The notes beneath the pieces are model-generated. The model was not told the origin of the DNA and ran no database searches. It saw only the letters and a list, made by a program, of their open reading frames with translations. DNA of 64,000 nucleotides, from positions 2,632,450-2,696,449 of the forward strand of contig NC_014962.1 of the NCBI RefSeq assembly GCF_000186345.1, in the 5' to 3' direction. This document shows, one piece after another, positions 1-8,812 of the stretch. How positions within the stretch are numbered: position 1 is the stretch's first letter; the number at the start of each line of letters is the position of its first letter. Source of the stretch: Isosphaera pallida ATCC 43644 (GTDB lineage Bacteria > Planctomycetota > Planctomycetia > Isosphaerales > Isosphaeraceae). The translations under genes and the position numbers were made by a program.

Positions 1-2
1 TC

Positions 3-260
3 TTCCCGACCCCCAACCGATCCCTGCGCCGGCTCCGCCCGTCGTGCCTACTCCCAACCAACCGGTCCGCCCCGCCGACACCCAACGCCGTCGCCCCCGC
101 CTGGGACGTGTTGGCCAACTCAACTACGCCCCCCTTCGTCCAACCAATCCTCAATTACAGCGTCGTCCCAACGCGCGTCGCGGCGGCTTTCGACCCCGCG
201 GCTGATCCCCGCCTCGTCTTGATCCTCCCGCCGGACGACCTTAGCCTCCGTCAACTTTGA
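3..260 (+). CDS. 3' end of an unidentified gene (partial)
   Basis: The reading frame is open from the window edge to a TGA at 258-260. Counting by eye over the first 200 bases, third positions in this frame are about 84% G+C, while first and second positions are about 63-64%. That is the pattern expected of a coding frame here, and a competing open frame ending at 205 does not show it. The visible residues are Pro/Ala/Arg-rich and end in LSLRQL. No family is recognised. A stable hairpin begins two bases after the stop, which supports this being a real gene end. The frame choice remains uncertain. Confidence 0.38.
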   Translation, partial: FPTPNRSLRRLRPSCLLPTNRSAPPTPNAVAPAWDVLANSTTPPFVQPILNYSVVPTRVAAAFDPAADPRLVLILPPDDLSLRQL

Positions 261-261
261 T

Positions 262-291
262 CACCCACCCCCTTGACTTCCGGGGTGGGTG
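262..291 (+). terminator. Hairpin after the left-edge gene
   Basis: A perfect 10-bp inverted repeat, CACCCACCCC at 262-271 and GGGGTGGGTG at 282-291, encloses a 10-base loop. It starts two bases after the TGA at 258-260. No T-run follows; the next bases are ACCCCAAAA. It is therefore a terminator-like or mRNA-end hairpin and not a classical intrinsic terminator. It also separates the left-edge gene from the tRNA 67 bases downstream. Confidence 0.5.
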
Positions 292-358
292 ACCCCAAAA
301 TCGCGCATGGGGAGATCGAACCGGTCGCAATTACAACCCACTCGACCTCCCCACCCTC

Positions 359-430
<72 letters not shown>

Positions 431-475
431 TTATCGCTAGTCCTTCGCGCCGTCCCAATCAAGCCAACGGGGCCG

Positions 476-1282
476 TCATGTCGTGGGGGAGGACGTGATT
501 GCCCGAACCGCGGCTTGGAAGAAGCGCAGGCCGTCAGGAGTGGGGAAATGGTCCCCGGCGGGGTCGCGGCGGGTCCAAAGGGGATGATGATAGGGCAGGA
601 TGAAGCGTTCGGGATGCGGCATCAGACCCAGCACCCGGCCGCTGGGGTCGATCAGGCCGGCAATCCCGCGAGGGGAGCCGTTGGGGTTGTCCGGGAAGGC
701 GACGGTGGGTTGTCCCTGGGCGTCCACGTAGCGAAACGCGACCAGTCGTTGTTGGTCGAGTCGTTGAGGTCCTTCAGGGTCGGTGGTGACGAGCTTGCCC
801 TCACCATGAGCCGAGGGGATTTCCAGAATCGCGTCTTGGAGGTGGGTTAGCCAGGGGGAGTCAGGTCGCGGGCCGACCGCCAGGCGGACCCAGCGGGTGA
901 CGTAATGTCCCACGTCGTTGTGGGTGAGGGTGGCGCTCACTCCGGTGGAGGGACCGGGCAATAAACCGGTGCGGACCAACACTTGAAAACCGTTGCAGAT
1001 GCCTAGGATCAGCCCGCCCTGCTCGACGAAGCGGGTCAAGGCGTCTCCCAACGCGTGAGTCAAGCGGGCGGCCAAAATGGTACCAGCCCCCAGGTCGTCG
1101 CCGTAGGAGAAGCCGCCGGGAATCGTCACCACTCGAAACCGATCTAGCAGGCGGGGCGATTCCAAAAGACGGTTGACGTGATGAACCTCGACCGCGGCCC
1201 CGGCCAGTTCCCAGGCCCGCGCTGTCTCCTCGTCGCAGTTGGTCCCCGGCGCGCGGAGGATTAACACAGGGGGGGAACTCAT
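476..1282 (-). CDS. purQ: Phosphoribosylformylglycinamidine synthase, glutaminase subunit PurQ
   Basis: This is the class I glutamine amidotransferase subunit of FGAM synthase. It hydrolyses glutamine and passes ammonia to PurL at step four of de novo purine synthesis. The 268-residue protein shows the PurQ start (ILRAPGTNCDEE), the oxyanion region PGGFSYGDDLGAG, the nucleophile Cys96 in GICNGFQ, and the C-terminal catalytic His/Glu motif LMPHPERF. The ATG at 1282 has GAAGGA about 11 bases upstream. purL lies on the same strand about 1.4 kb upstream with a NYN-domain gene between, so the purine genes are near each other but not directly coupled. The separate PurQ fits the non-PurQ-fused PurL seen here. 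Confidence 0.96.
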   Translation of the reverse strand: MSSPPVLILRAPGTNCDEETARAWELAGAAVEVHHVNRLLESPRLLDRFRVVTIPGGFSYGDDLGAGTILAARLTHALGDALTRFVEQGGLILGICNGFQVLVRTGLLPGPSTGVSATLTHNDVGHYVTRWVRLAVGPRPDSPWLTHLQDAILEIPSAHGEGKLVTTDPEGPQRLDQQRLVAFRYVDAQGQPTVAFPDNPNGSPRGIAGLIDPSGRVLGLMPHPERFILPYHHPLWTRRDPAGDHFPTPDGLRFFQAAVRAITSSPTT

Positions 1283-1479
1283 GGCGGTAGTCGTCCTTCA
1301 AACAAACGGGTCGAATGGTTGAAGTGAGTGGGAAACGACAATGGAATGCGGATAAGTGATAAGTGGAGTTGAGTGGAATGCCCCGCGTCGGGGATTGAAG
1401 CCGTAGCGCGGGGCGGAAGCGGCAGGGACGCGACCAGGAGGATAACCGCCCAGGAACCAGATGGGCAACGCGAGTCGAA

Positions 1480-2310
1480 TCAATAGGTTTCGTTGTAATT
1501 GGCGTTGTAGTCGGCTTCGGAGCGGTAGGCCAGCTTGAGTTTGAGCAAGTCGGTTTCGTAGATTTGCGAGACGAAGTCGGCAGCGATCTTGAGCCGGGAG
1601 GAGGCAGTCTTGCCGCCGAAGTCGTCGCGTGAGCCGCGGCGGAACTCGATGACACCAACATGCTTGGCGTGGTTCTTGACGTAATGCACCCCAGGGATGC
1701 CGTCGGTGTCGCCGGTGATCAGCAGCGCCACGTCGTAGGTATCGCGCAGCGCAATCATGTCCACCGCCATGCTAGTATCAAGTCCTTTTTCATTGATGGT
1801 GTGGTGAAGCAGGTCGATTTTCCAGTGTCCCTCCTGACGGATTTCGACGAAGTCGGTCGCGGCTTGAACGCCGTAGTAGAACCGCTTCTTGCGGTCTAGA
1901 GCTCGTTTTTTGCCTTCATACCATTCGCGGGTTTCGGCCAAGCAAAGATCCCAGGCTTCCTCGGCGCGACGTTCAAGGGGCAGGTCGGGCAGACGTCGGG
2001 AGACGTCCTCCAGATAGCTATCCCGTAGACGGGGGTTGGTCTCGAAACGTTGACGCAACCGGGAGATGGCTTTGGGATCGTTGAGGTCCCACTCATCCAT
2101 TTTGCCGACCACATACCAATAAATGCGGGCATGTTGGGCAGTGGGCCAAGCCGCGCCGTCGGCGAAGGTACGGCCCCAGAATTGGACGCTTTCCTCAAAA
2201 ACGTAGCGATAGAACGACCCGTAGTCGTCCACCCGCAAGTTGAGATGCTTGAGGACGCCGTCCAGATGCGAACCGTCCACCAAGGTGACAAAACGCATAA
2301 CCATTGGCAT
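1480..2310 (-). CDS. NYN domain protein (LabA/DUF88-like, predicted RNase)
   Basis: The 276-residue protein resembles the NYN/LabA group of PIN-like, metal-dependent RNases. The N-terminal FVTLVDGSH supplies the first acidic residue (Asp12). A middle segment reads FYYGVQAA. The KGLDTSMAVDMI and LLITGDTDGIPGV motifs supply further conserved Asp residues and the usual GD(S/T)D turn. The start at 2310 is chosen because AAAGGA sits 9 bases upstream; the frame stays open further upstream but loses coding character. It lies between purL and purQ on the same strand, with gaps of about 390 and 200 bases, so it is probably independently expressed. The family assignment is solid, but the RNA target is unknown. 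Confidence 0.85.
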   Translation of the reverse strand: MPMVMRFVTLVDGSHLDGVLKHLNLRVDDYGSFYRYVFEESVQFWGRTFADGAAWPTAQHARIYWYVVGKMDEWDLNDPKAISRLRQRFETNPRLRDSYLEDVSRRLPDLPLERRAEEAWDLCLAETREWYEGKKRALDRKKRFYYGVQAATDFVEIRQEGHWKIDLLHHTINEKGLDTSMAVDMIALRDTYDVALLITGDTDGIPGVHYVKNHAKHVGVIEFRRGSRDDFGGKTASSRLKIAADFVSQIYETDLLKLKLAYRSEADYNANYNETY

Positions 2311-2700
2311 GGGAGTTGTCCTTTGTGAAGTTGGGCGATTGGTGTGTCGAGGACACATGAGGTGGGAGGAAGATAAGGAAGCCAGGAGTGATCCAGCGCG
2401 TGGTCCGGAGGTATGCGGGTTTGGCGGAAACGAGGCGAAACGAGCGGAGCTCACGTTCAAGACCAAGGCGACCAACGAGACGAAGTGAGCCGAGCCAAGG
2501 CTGGAGCAGCGGCTCCTGCATACTTGCTGGCGGGACGACGGCGGGGCAATGAAAACGGGTGCAAGGCAAAGCAAGGCGGATCAAGGCGGTGGAGCAACGG
2601 CGAGGCCAAGAAGAGGGAACCCGTGGCGTGGCGTTGGTGAGGGTTGCCTTGAGCTTGAGCTCGAGTTTGAGAGTGTGGCGAGGTTGGCGGAATCGTCCAA
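2311..2700. other. Gap between purL and the NYN gene
   Basis: About 390 bases lie downstream of purL and upstream of the NYN gene. Overlapping open frames exist on both strands, but their translations are low-complexity (Arg/Ser/Pro-rich) and match nothing recognisable. The only functional element I can support is the Shine-Dalgarno sequence just upstream of 2310. Confidence 0.5.
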
Positions 2701-5682
2701 TCAAAGCGTGTCATCGTCGAGGTCGCGTAGGAAGGCCTGGCGCACTTGGTCCAATCCGAGCGAGACGACGGCGAGGGCAGGGTCGTGGAGTCCGGTGATG
2801 CTGAGGAGCGGTTCGTCAAGGACTTGCCCAATGCGGGCGGCGGGTAGGTCGCGGGTCAAGGTGGCCAGTTCGGGTTCGCGGTCAGGTTCGACCTCCAGCA
2901 GGAACCGCCCTGGGGTTTCGGCGAAGAGGGCGACGGCGTCGTGTTCCACCGCCTCGTCGCGTGGCAGGAGGTGGAGTTGGGCCGAGAGACCCAGGCCGCC
3001 TGCCAGAGCCATTTCGGCCAGACCGACCGCCAGCCCGCCTTCGTTGAGGTCATGACAAGAGCGGACCAGGCCGGACGCGATCGCCTGGTGAATCGCGCGG
3101 AAGATCCGCAGGTTCAGCGCCGCCTCCTCCACTTCAGGAATCACCCCGCCGGTGCGTCCGGTGGCAAGGGTCCAATGGGAGCCGGCCAGATGAGGTCCAG
3201 TTTGCCCCACGATCCACAGGGCGTTGCCGGACCGTTTGAGGTCCATCGTCACGCAGTCTTGAACATCCGGGACGATGCCCAAGGCAGAGATCAGCAGCGT
3301 AGGTGGGATCGTCAGGGTGGTCTGGCCGTGACGATATTCATTGTTGAGGCTGTCCTTGCCGGAGATGAACGGGGTTTGGTAGGCCAGGGCGAAGTCGTGG
3401 CAGGCTTGGGCGGCCAGGACCAGTGACCCCAGGGTCTCGGGCCGGTTGGTATTACCCCAGCAGAAGTTGTCCAACAGCGCGACGCGGGAGGGATCGGCCC
3501 CCACGGCGACCACGTTGCGGATTGCCTCGTCAATAGCGAGCCCGGCCATTGCGTAGGGATCGAGATCGCCAACTCGGTTGTTGATCCCGCAGCCGATCGC
3601 CAGGCCGCGGGGCTGATCGGGACGGGGCAGGATCACCGCCGCGTCGCCGGGACCATGTCCTTGGGGACCGACTAGGGGTTTGACGATGGTGCGGGCTTGC
3701 ACCTCGTGGTCATATTGCCGGACGATCCACTCCTTCGAACAGATGTCCCAGTGACTCAGAATCGTCAGCAGATCGGCATTGTAGGTGGCGATGGGCGGGG
3801 CACCCTGGCCGCTGGAGCCGCCGGGCAGCGGCGGCTTGAGGGGTTGGGGAGCGACCCGGTTGTGACGAGCGCGACGCAACACGTCAGGGCGTCCGCCGTG
3901 AAGGAACTCCATGCCGAGTTGGCCAACCACCTCCCCCTGGTAGCGGAGGGTGAGCGTCCGGTCGTCGGTGAAACGACCCAGCACTGTCGCCTCGACATCC
4001 TCCCCGGCGGCCAATTCGCGCAGCGCCTCCCAATGCTCGGGGGGAACCGCCAGGATCATCCGTTCCTGGGCTTCGGAGATCCAGATTTCGGTGGGGGTGA
4101 GTCCCTGGTATTTGAGGGGGGCAGTTTCAAGATCAACCACGGCCCCGGTCTGTTCGCCCATTTCGCCGATGGCCGAGGAGAAGCCACCGGCCCCGCAATC
4201 GGTTACGCTGCGGAACAACGCGCGGTCGCGGGCTTGGATCAACACGTCGGCAAGAGTCTTCTGAGTGATCGGGTTGCCGATCTGCACCGCGCCTCCAGAG
4301 ACCGTCTCACTCTCTTCAGTCAGTTCGAGAGAGGAGAAGGTCGCGCCGTGGATGCCGTCGCGGCCGGTGCGGCCGCCGAGGACCACGATGAGATCGCCGG
4401 GCCGGGCGGTTTTGTCCACGGCGTTGAGCGGGATCAGGCCAACGGTGCCGCAAAAGACCAAGGGGTTACCAACGTAGCGGGGATCGACCACGAGCGCGCC
4501 GTTGACCGTGGGGATGCCCATGCGGTTGCCGTAGTCGCGGACTCCGGCGACCACCCCGCGTAGAACGCGGCGGGGGTGCAGGGTGCCGGGCGGCAGCTGC
4601 TCGGCGGGGAGGTTGGGCGGGGCAACGCAGAACACGCTGGTGTTGCAGATCGGTTTGGCTCCGCGTCCAGTGCCCAGGGCGTCGCGGATGACCCCGCCGA
4701 GTCCGGTGTTGGAACCGCCGTAGGGGTCGATCGCCGAGGGATGGTTGTGAGTCTCGACCTTGAACGAAACGCCGTATTCCTTATCGAATTGGATCACCCC
4801 CGAGTTGTCGGCGAAGACGCTCACCAGCCAATCCAGGCCGTGGCGTCCGACGAGTTCGCGGGTGGAGCGGAACACCGTCTCGCGCAAAAGGTTCGTGATA
4901 AGCTGGTCTTCGAACTCAATCCGCCCTTTGAGGGTTTTGTGGGAGCAGTGTTCGCTCCAGGTCTGGGCCAGGGTCTCCAGTTCGATCTCAGTCGGTTCGC
5001 GGCCTCGATCGCGGAAGTAGGTCTGGATTGCCTTCATCTCTTCCAGCGAGAGGGCGAGTTGCCCGCGCCGGGAAACCTCGATTAAGGCGTCGTCCTCGAG
5101 GTCGCGCAATGGGACTTCGACCCGTCGCGGCTGGGCGTTGGCATTGGCAGGGCGGATTGCCGGGGAGGGCCGCGAAATAGCGGCGAGGTTTCCCTGGATC
5201 GCCATCTCGACGGCGTCGTTGACCAGAACCCGGCTGACGAGGCGTTCGCGTTGGTCGGCCGGGCCATCGATCCTGTAGCTGCGCACGCCACGCACCGAGT
5301 TGACCGGCCAGCCGAGGGTGGCGAGCAAGGCCCGGGCGTTGTCGGCTTGAGGGTCGGTCACACCGGGCTTGAGCAGAACGTGAATCCACGGCGACCCGTT
5401 CGAGGCAGACGCCGGATCGCTAGTCTGGAGCGCAGGGCTTTCGCCGGCGGGCAGCAGGTGAAGGGTTTCCACCACGGGGTCGCTCAACCAGCGGCGGGCG
5501 ACAGATGAAAACTCCTCGGTCCCCCGGCGCTCCTGGAGGTCGAACGCCGGTTCGATGAGGAAGCCTCGGGCGGTCTGGATCGACCAGGGTCCGGTCAAAC
5601 CCAGATCGGCTGCGTCGCGGCAAATCCGATGGGCGTCGTGAGGGATCGTCGCGCCGGACGGCATGATCCAAAGATGCCACAC
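2701..5682 (-). CDS. purL: Phosphoribosylformylglycinamidine synthase PurL with fused PurS-like domain
   Basis: This is the ATP-dependent FGAM synthase subunit. The 993-residue product is longer than the usual small PurL of about 740 residues because it carries an N-terminal extension. That extension includes a PurS-like segment (IHVLLKPGVTDPQADNARA to DAVEMAIQG). The synthetase part shows FKVETHNHPSAIDPYGG, SNTGLGGVIRD, FCGTVG, the Gly-rich GGRTGRDGIHGA and TDCGAGGFSSA. The GTG at 5682 is chosen because the homologous N-terminus begins with the WHLWIMPSG strand; an ATG six codons later (5664) is possible. Neither has a strong ribosome site. The glutaminase partner purQ is encoded downstream on the same strand. 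With PurS built in, no separate purS would be needed. Confidence 0.93.
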   Translation of the reverse strand: MWHLWIMPSGATIPHDAHRICRDAADLGLTGPWSIQTARGFLIEPAFDLQERRGTEEFSSVARRWLSDPVVETLHLLPAGESPALQTSDPASASNGSPWIHVLLKPGVTDPQADNARALLATLGWPVNSVRGVRSYRIDGPADQRERLVSRVLVNDAVEMAIQGNLAAISRPSPAIRPANANAQPRRVEVPLRDLEDDALIEVSRRGQLALSLEEMKAIQTYFRDRGREPTEIELETLAQTWSEHCSHKTLKGRIEFEDQLITNLLRETVFRSTRELVGRHGLDWLVSVFADNSGVIQFDKEYGVSFKVETHNHPSAIDPYGGSNTGLGGVIRDALGTGRGAKPICNTSVFCVAPPNLPAEQLPPGTLHPRRVLRGVVAGVRDYGNRMGIPTVNGALVVDPRYVGNPLVFCGTVGLIPLNAVDKTARPGDLIVVLGGRTGRDGIHGATFSSLELTEESETVSGGAVQIGNPITQKTLADVLIQARDRALFRSVTDCGAGGFSSAIGEMGEQTGAVVDLETAPLKYQGLTPTEIWISEAQERMILAVPPEHWEALRELAAGEDVEATVLGRFTDDRTLTLRYQGEVVGQLGMEFLHGGRPDVLRRARHNRVAPQPLKPPLPGGSSGQGAPPIATYNADLLTILSHWDICSKEWIVRQYDHEVQARTIVKPLVGPQGHGPGDAAVILPRPDQPRGLAIGCGINNRVGDLDPYAMAGLAIDEAIRNVVAVGADPSRVALLDNFCWGNTNRPETLGSLVLAAQACHDFALAYQTPFISGKDSLNNEYRHGQTTLTIPPTLLISALGIVPDVQDCVTMDLKRSGNALWIVGQTGPHLAGSHWTLATGRTGGVIPEVEEAALNLRIFRAIHQAIASGLVRSCHDLNEGGLAVGLAEMALAGGLGLSAQLHLLPRDEAVEHDAVALFAETPGRFLLEVEPDREPELATLTRDLPAARIGQVLDEPLLSITGLHDPALAVVSLGLDQVRQAFLRDLDDDTL

Positions 5683-6207
5683 GCGTGATGGAGGCGAGTC
5701 CAAGATGAGCGATCCTTCCCAAAACAAACGGCGGCACCATCCTGCACGCCGATGATTTCTTCTCTTCGATGACGCACGGAACGAATTGAAACGATTGACG
5801 GTGAAACCCAAGTCGCCCGGATCTGACCGGGAACCACTCAACTCAACGCGACGTGTGGGAACGCCAGCAAAACGGATCGGTCGGGTGAAACGGCGAGAGG
5901 GCGGGCGATTGAGGGATTGAATCAAGGCGACCAATACGCCAGAACGGATCGTATCAAACAAGATTAACCAACCCAGCGTGGTGCGACACGCAGGGCGACG
6001 GTGATGAACCCGGCGAGGCGGTGGGTCCACCAGACGTTAGGTGAGGGTCGGTTGCGGCCCGTCTCCGTCACGTCACCATTGTTTCCCGCGATCAAGGGTT
6101 CGGCAATCCCCACGTGAGATTGATGAAGAAATCGGGTCGATTTTCACGAACACCCACCAGGAGAGCGACCGGCCGGGTTGAGGTTGGGATACGACGGTTG
6201 GGGTTGG
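5683..6207. other. Gap upstream of purL
   Basis: About 525 bases separate the purL start from the stop of tyrA. No convincing gene, RNA or strong hairpin was found. It should contain the purL promoter on the minus strand, but I could not pick a credible -35/-10 pair. Confidence 0.4.
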
Positions 6208-7179
6208 TCAGTCTGGTTGGCCAGGGGGGTCAAAGGTCCAATCGCGGCGGCGTTGGGCGGCCTCGTTCCAGAGGTGTTCAAAGCGGGTGGCGGACGGGTG
6301 GTCGTCGAGAGCCGCGCGGAGTTGGTCCAACCGGGCGCGGAACAGGTCGAGGGCTCGATCAAGCGCGGCGCGGTTGGCCTGGAGGATGGCGCGCCATAAT
6401 CCGGCGTCAGCGGCGGCGACCCGGGTGAGGTCGCGGTAGGCTCCGGCGGCGAAGTCTTGATCGCGGGGGGTGATGCAACCGGCTAGCGCCGAGGCGATCA
6501 GGTGGGGTAGGTGGCTGGTGAGGGCCAGGACGCGGTCGTGTTCCTCGGGGTCGAGACTGACCAGGCGGCAGCCCAAGGTGGTCCAGAAGGCTGAGACCCG
6601 CTCCAGCGCGTCGGGGTCGGTGACAGGCGAGGGGGTCAGCACGCAGACCCGTCCCAGAAACAGGTCGTCCCGCGCGTGTTCGACCCCGGCCAACTCCGAA
6701 CCGGCCAGCGGGTGGGCGGCCACGAAGCGGGAGGGAGCGGAGGCATCGTTGCGACTGCGTGGACCTGCGGTCTCGCCCATCAGACGCAGATCGCGCAGGA
6801 TCGCGGCTTTGACGCTGCCAGCGTCGGTGACGGCCAGATGGTCGGGACCGTGCGCGAGAGCCTCGGCGACGTTGGCGGCGATGCGATCGACCGGGGTGCA
6901 GACCACCACCAGGTCAGAGACGGCCGCGGCGCGGGCTAGGGTCGGAACCGCCTGGTCAATTGCGCCGCGGCGGCGGGCGTTCTGAAGACATTGAGGGTCG
7001 CGGCCCACTCCTAGAATGGTGCCGCGCCAACCGGCCCGCTTGAGTCCCAAGCCGATCGAACCGCCGATGAGACCCACGCCCACGATGGTCACTACCGGGG
7101 CCGCGATGTGGGGTTGGGGGGCCGTCTGGGCGGTCGCGGTCGAGGGAGGGGGATCCGAGGGGAGTTCGATCACGTCCAA
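6208..7179 (-). CDS. tyrA: Prephenate dehydrogenase TyrA
   Basis: The protein is predicted to oxidise and decarboxylate prephenate to 4-hydroxyphenylpyruvate in tyrosine synthesis. The 323 residues begin with a Rossmann nucleotide-binding motif (TIVGVGLIGGSIGLGLKRAG, residues about 31-50). LVVVCTPVDRI and VTDAGSVKAAI follow, then the catalytic-region motif AAHPLAGSE and the helical dimerisation half with LTSHLPHL. No ACT or chorismate mutase domain is attached, so this is the minimal monofunctional form. The frame opens with TTG at 7179 and has a GTG two codons later at 7173. Neither has a clear Shine-Dalgarno, so the exact start is unsure. It is followed on the same strand by the purine gene group, with no evident pathway link. 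Confidence 0.9.
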   Translation of the reverse strand: MDVIELPSDPPPSTATAQTAPQPHIAAPVVTIVGVGLIGGSIGLGLKRAGWRGTILGVGRDPQCLQNARRRGAIDQAVPTLARAAAVSDLVVVCTPVDRIAANVAEALAHGPDHLAVTDAGSVKAAILRDLRLMGETAGPRSRNDASAPSRFVAAHPLAGSELAGVEHARDDLFLGRVCVLTPSPVTDPDALERVSAFWTTLGCRLVSLDPEEHDRVLALTSHLPHLIASALAGCITPRDQDFAAGAYRDLTRVAAADAGLWRAILQANRAALDRALDLFRARLDQLRAALDDHPSATRFEHLWNEAAQRRRDWTFDPPGQPD

Positions 7180-7227
7180 AGGTCCAAACAGGTCGGGTCG
7201 GAGGCGCGCGACGACGCAGGGACGGGT

Positions 7228-8274
7228 TCAAGGCGTGGCAGGCGGTTCGGGGGCAACGCGGAACCGCACCGCCTGGTTGACTTCCTGGACGATGGCCTGC
7301 TTGGCGTCGCTTGGTTGGCCTTCGGTTCCCTTGGGGGTAACGGTCACCACAAAGCGTTGGCGGATGGTGGAATCGGTCAAACGGCCCTGGGTTTGGTCGA
7401 ACTGGATGGTCCCCTTGAATTCCTTGACATCCAACGCGACAGAGAACGGTGAGTTGTCCTCCTGAGGCGATACGAGGATCATTTTGCCCTCCATGTCGAT
7501 GACCCGCCGACCGGCTTGGGCAGGATCGGCGGGACGCAGGGTGTAAACCCGTTCGTAACGCATTTTGCCTTGGGGAGGCATAGCAATCTCGCTCACGTCG
7601 GTCCAGGACTGGCCGGCGGCGAGTGGTCGGTCGGGCAACCGCAAGGTGGCTTGGCTGGCAAGGTTCTTGAGACCCTCCGCGTCGAACAGGCCGCCGGTCA
7701 TCCCGACCATGCCCGGAGGCGCGGCCTCGCGGATCTTCTTGAGCGCGTCAGGAGGAATCACCACGTTGTCAATCGCGCCGTCGGGCTTGACTGTCTGGAC
7801 GAATTCAACGCCCACCAGGGCGTCGTAGAGCTTGAGCAACGGGGCGACTTGAGGGTGGTCGCGCGCCTCGTCGTCGGCGGGGGTCATGGTGTCCACCCGG
7901 AATTTGCCGGCGGGACCGTCGATGTCGAGCCGAACCCTCTGGAAGGTCTCGCCAACCTTGGCCACCCGGCTGGTCGGATCGACCTCCTTGACGGTGCGGG
8001 TCAGGTCGATCAACTGGGTGATGGTGTTGTTGATCGTCTGACCAGCCGCTTGAACCTGGATCTGAGTTCGCTGCAGGAACTCGTAACGTTGCGTCTCGTT
8101 TGGGGTAAATCGAAACTGGAGACGTTCGCCGTCCTTGCCGTCCTGAGCGGGGGCGGGAGCGGACCAGCCGGCCGTCGCCATCGCCAAGCCCCACACAATC
8201 GCCCACCGCGGCGCGACCAGCCGCGACCCACCAACGCACGACGGTTGCGCGGTTTCTATCCTCGACGATGCCAT
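7228..8274 (-). CDS. Predicted secreted protein of unknown function (possibly DUF6263-like)
   Basis: A 348-residue protein with a probable signal region near its start: the hydrophobic WAIVWGLAMATAGW is followed by a small-residue stretch APAPAQ that could be the cleavage site. The mature part (LQFRFTPNETQRYEFLQRTQ, then repeated Thr/Val-rich strands) resembles the beta-rich secreted DUF6263-type proteins common in planctomycetes; this resemblance is from memory. No catalytic motif is visible. The ATG at 8274 is preferred to an upstream TTG. It sits just upstream of tyrA on the same strand (48-base gap) and may share a transcript, though functions look unrelated. It probably acts in the periplasm or cell envelope. 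Confidence 0.72.
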   Translation of the reverse strand: MASSRIETAQPSCVGGSRLVAPRWAIVWGLAMATAGWSAPAPAQDGKDGERLQFRFTPNETQRYEFLQRTQIQVQAAGQTINNTITQLIDLTRTVKEVDPTSRVAKVGETFQRVRLDIDGPAGKFRVDTMTPADDEARDHPQVAPLLKLYDALVGVEFVQTVKPDGAIDNVVIPPDALKKIREAAPPGMVGMTGGLFDAEGLKNLASQATLRLPDRPLAAGQSWTDVSEIAMPPQGKMRYERVYTLRPADPAQAGRRVIDMEGKMILVSPQEDNSPFSVALDVKEFKGTIQFDQTQGRLTDSTIRQRFVVTVTPKGTEGQPSDAKQAIVQEVNQAVRFRVAPEPPATP

Positions 8275-8812
8275 GACGCGATCCCTCAACGAGACAAAGC
8301 GGGTTCAACTTAGGTCGAGTCCGAACGATCGCGCGACCACCCGCGTGGGACTCCGGCCCCAACACCGTGTCCCGCCACCTTGCGACCACTCCAGCCCGAC
8401 CCCTTCAGCCTACCAAAACCGACCCCGACCCGACGAGACCGATTCCCACCATCCGCCACCCGGCCACCCAAGCTACCCCGCCGGCGAGGTGATCGCATTC
8501 CATATAATGTGACCTTTTGTTCCCTAGGGAAAACCCGAGTTTCCTTCCCGCGACCCAATTGACAACAGACTGGGGCGGGGTTAGCCTGACCACCGTGGAA
8601 ACGCTTCGATGCGACTCAAGCCGACGATCGTGACCAAGTCGCCGACGTTGCGGCAGGAGGGATCGAAGCGGCCTTGTCGCACGGAAAGGAGTCCTCGACA
8701 TTTGCCGGTCGCCCGATCAAACCGTCTTCGATCGTGTTGGTCCTCCTCACCCTGAAGACGGCGGCGTTTGGTTTTGGCGCGATCATCTCCACCACGACCC
8801 GAGGCTCCTCCT
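8275..8812. other. Divergent promoter region before the sigma factor gene
   Basis: About 540 bases lie between the minus-strand secreted-protein gene and the plus-strand sigma gene. It contains a TATAAT hexamer at 8503-8508, a 12-base perfect palindrome TTCCCTAGGGAA at 8520-8531 and a TTGACA at 8559-8564. No protein gene is supported here. Confidence 0.5.
8559..8587 (+). promoter_or_regulatory. Possible sigma-70 promoter for the sigma factor gene
   Basis: TTGACA at 8559-8564 is a perfect -35 hexamer. With a 17-base spacer it is followed by TAGCCT at 8582-8587, a weak -10. It points toward the sigma gene at 8813 and would leave a leader of roughly 220 bases. The palindrome at 8520-8531 lies just upstream and could be an operator. 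This is inference from consensus only. Confidence 0.3.

Noticed and set aside
2-205. Alternative Pro-rich frame at the left edge ending at 205
   Set aside because: Its third positions are less GC-rich than its first positions (about 63% against 84%), opposite to the pattern expected for genes here. The frame ending at 260 fits better and abuts a hairpin.
3697-4563. A 288-codon plus-strand frame inside purL
   Set aside because: Antisense to conserved PurL motifs, with no recognisable protein features.
8503-8508. TATAAT hexamer as the -10 of the sigma gene promoter
   Set aside because: No acceptable -35 lies 16-18 bases upstream. The TTGACA at 8559 was preferred, though weakly.
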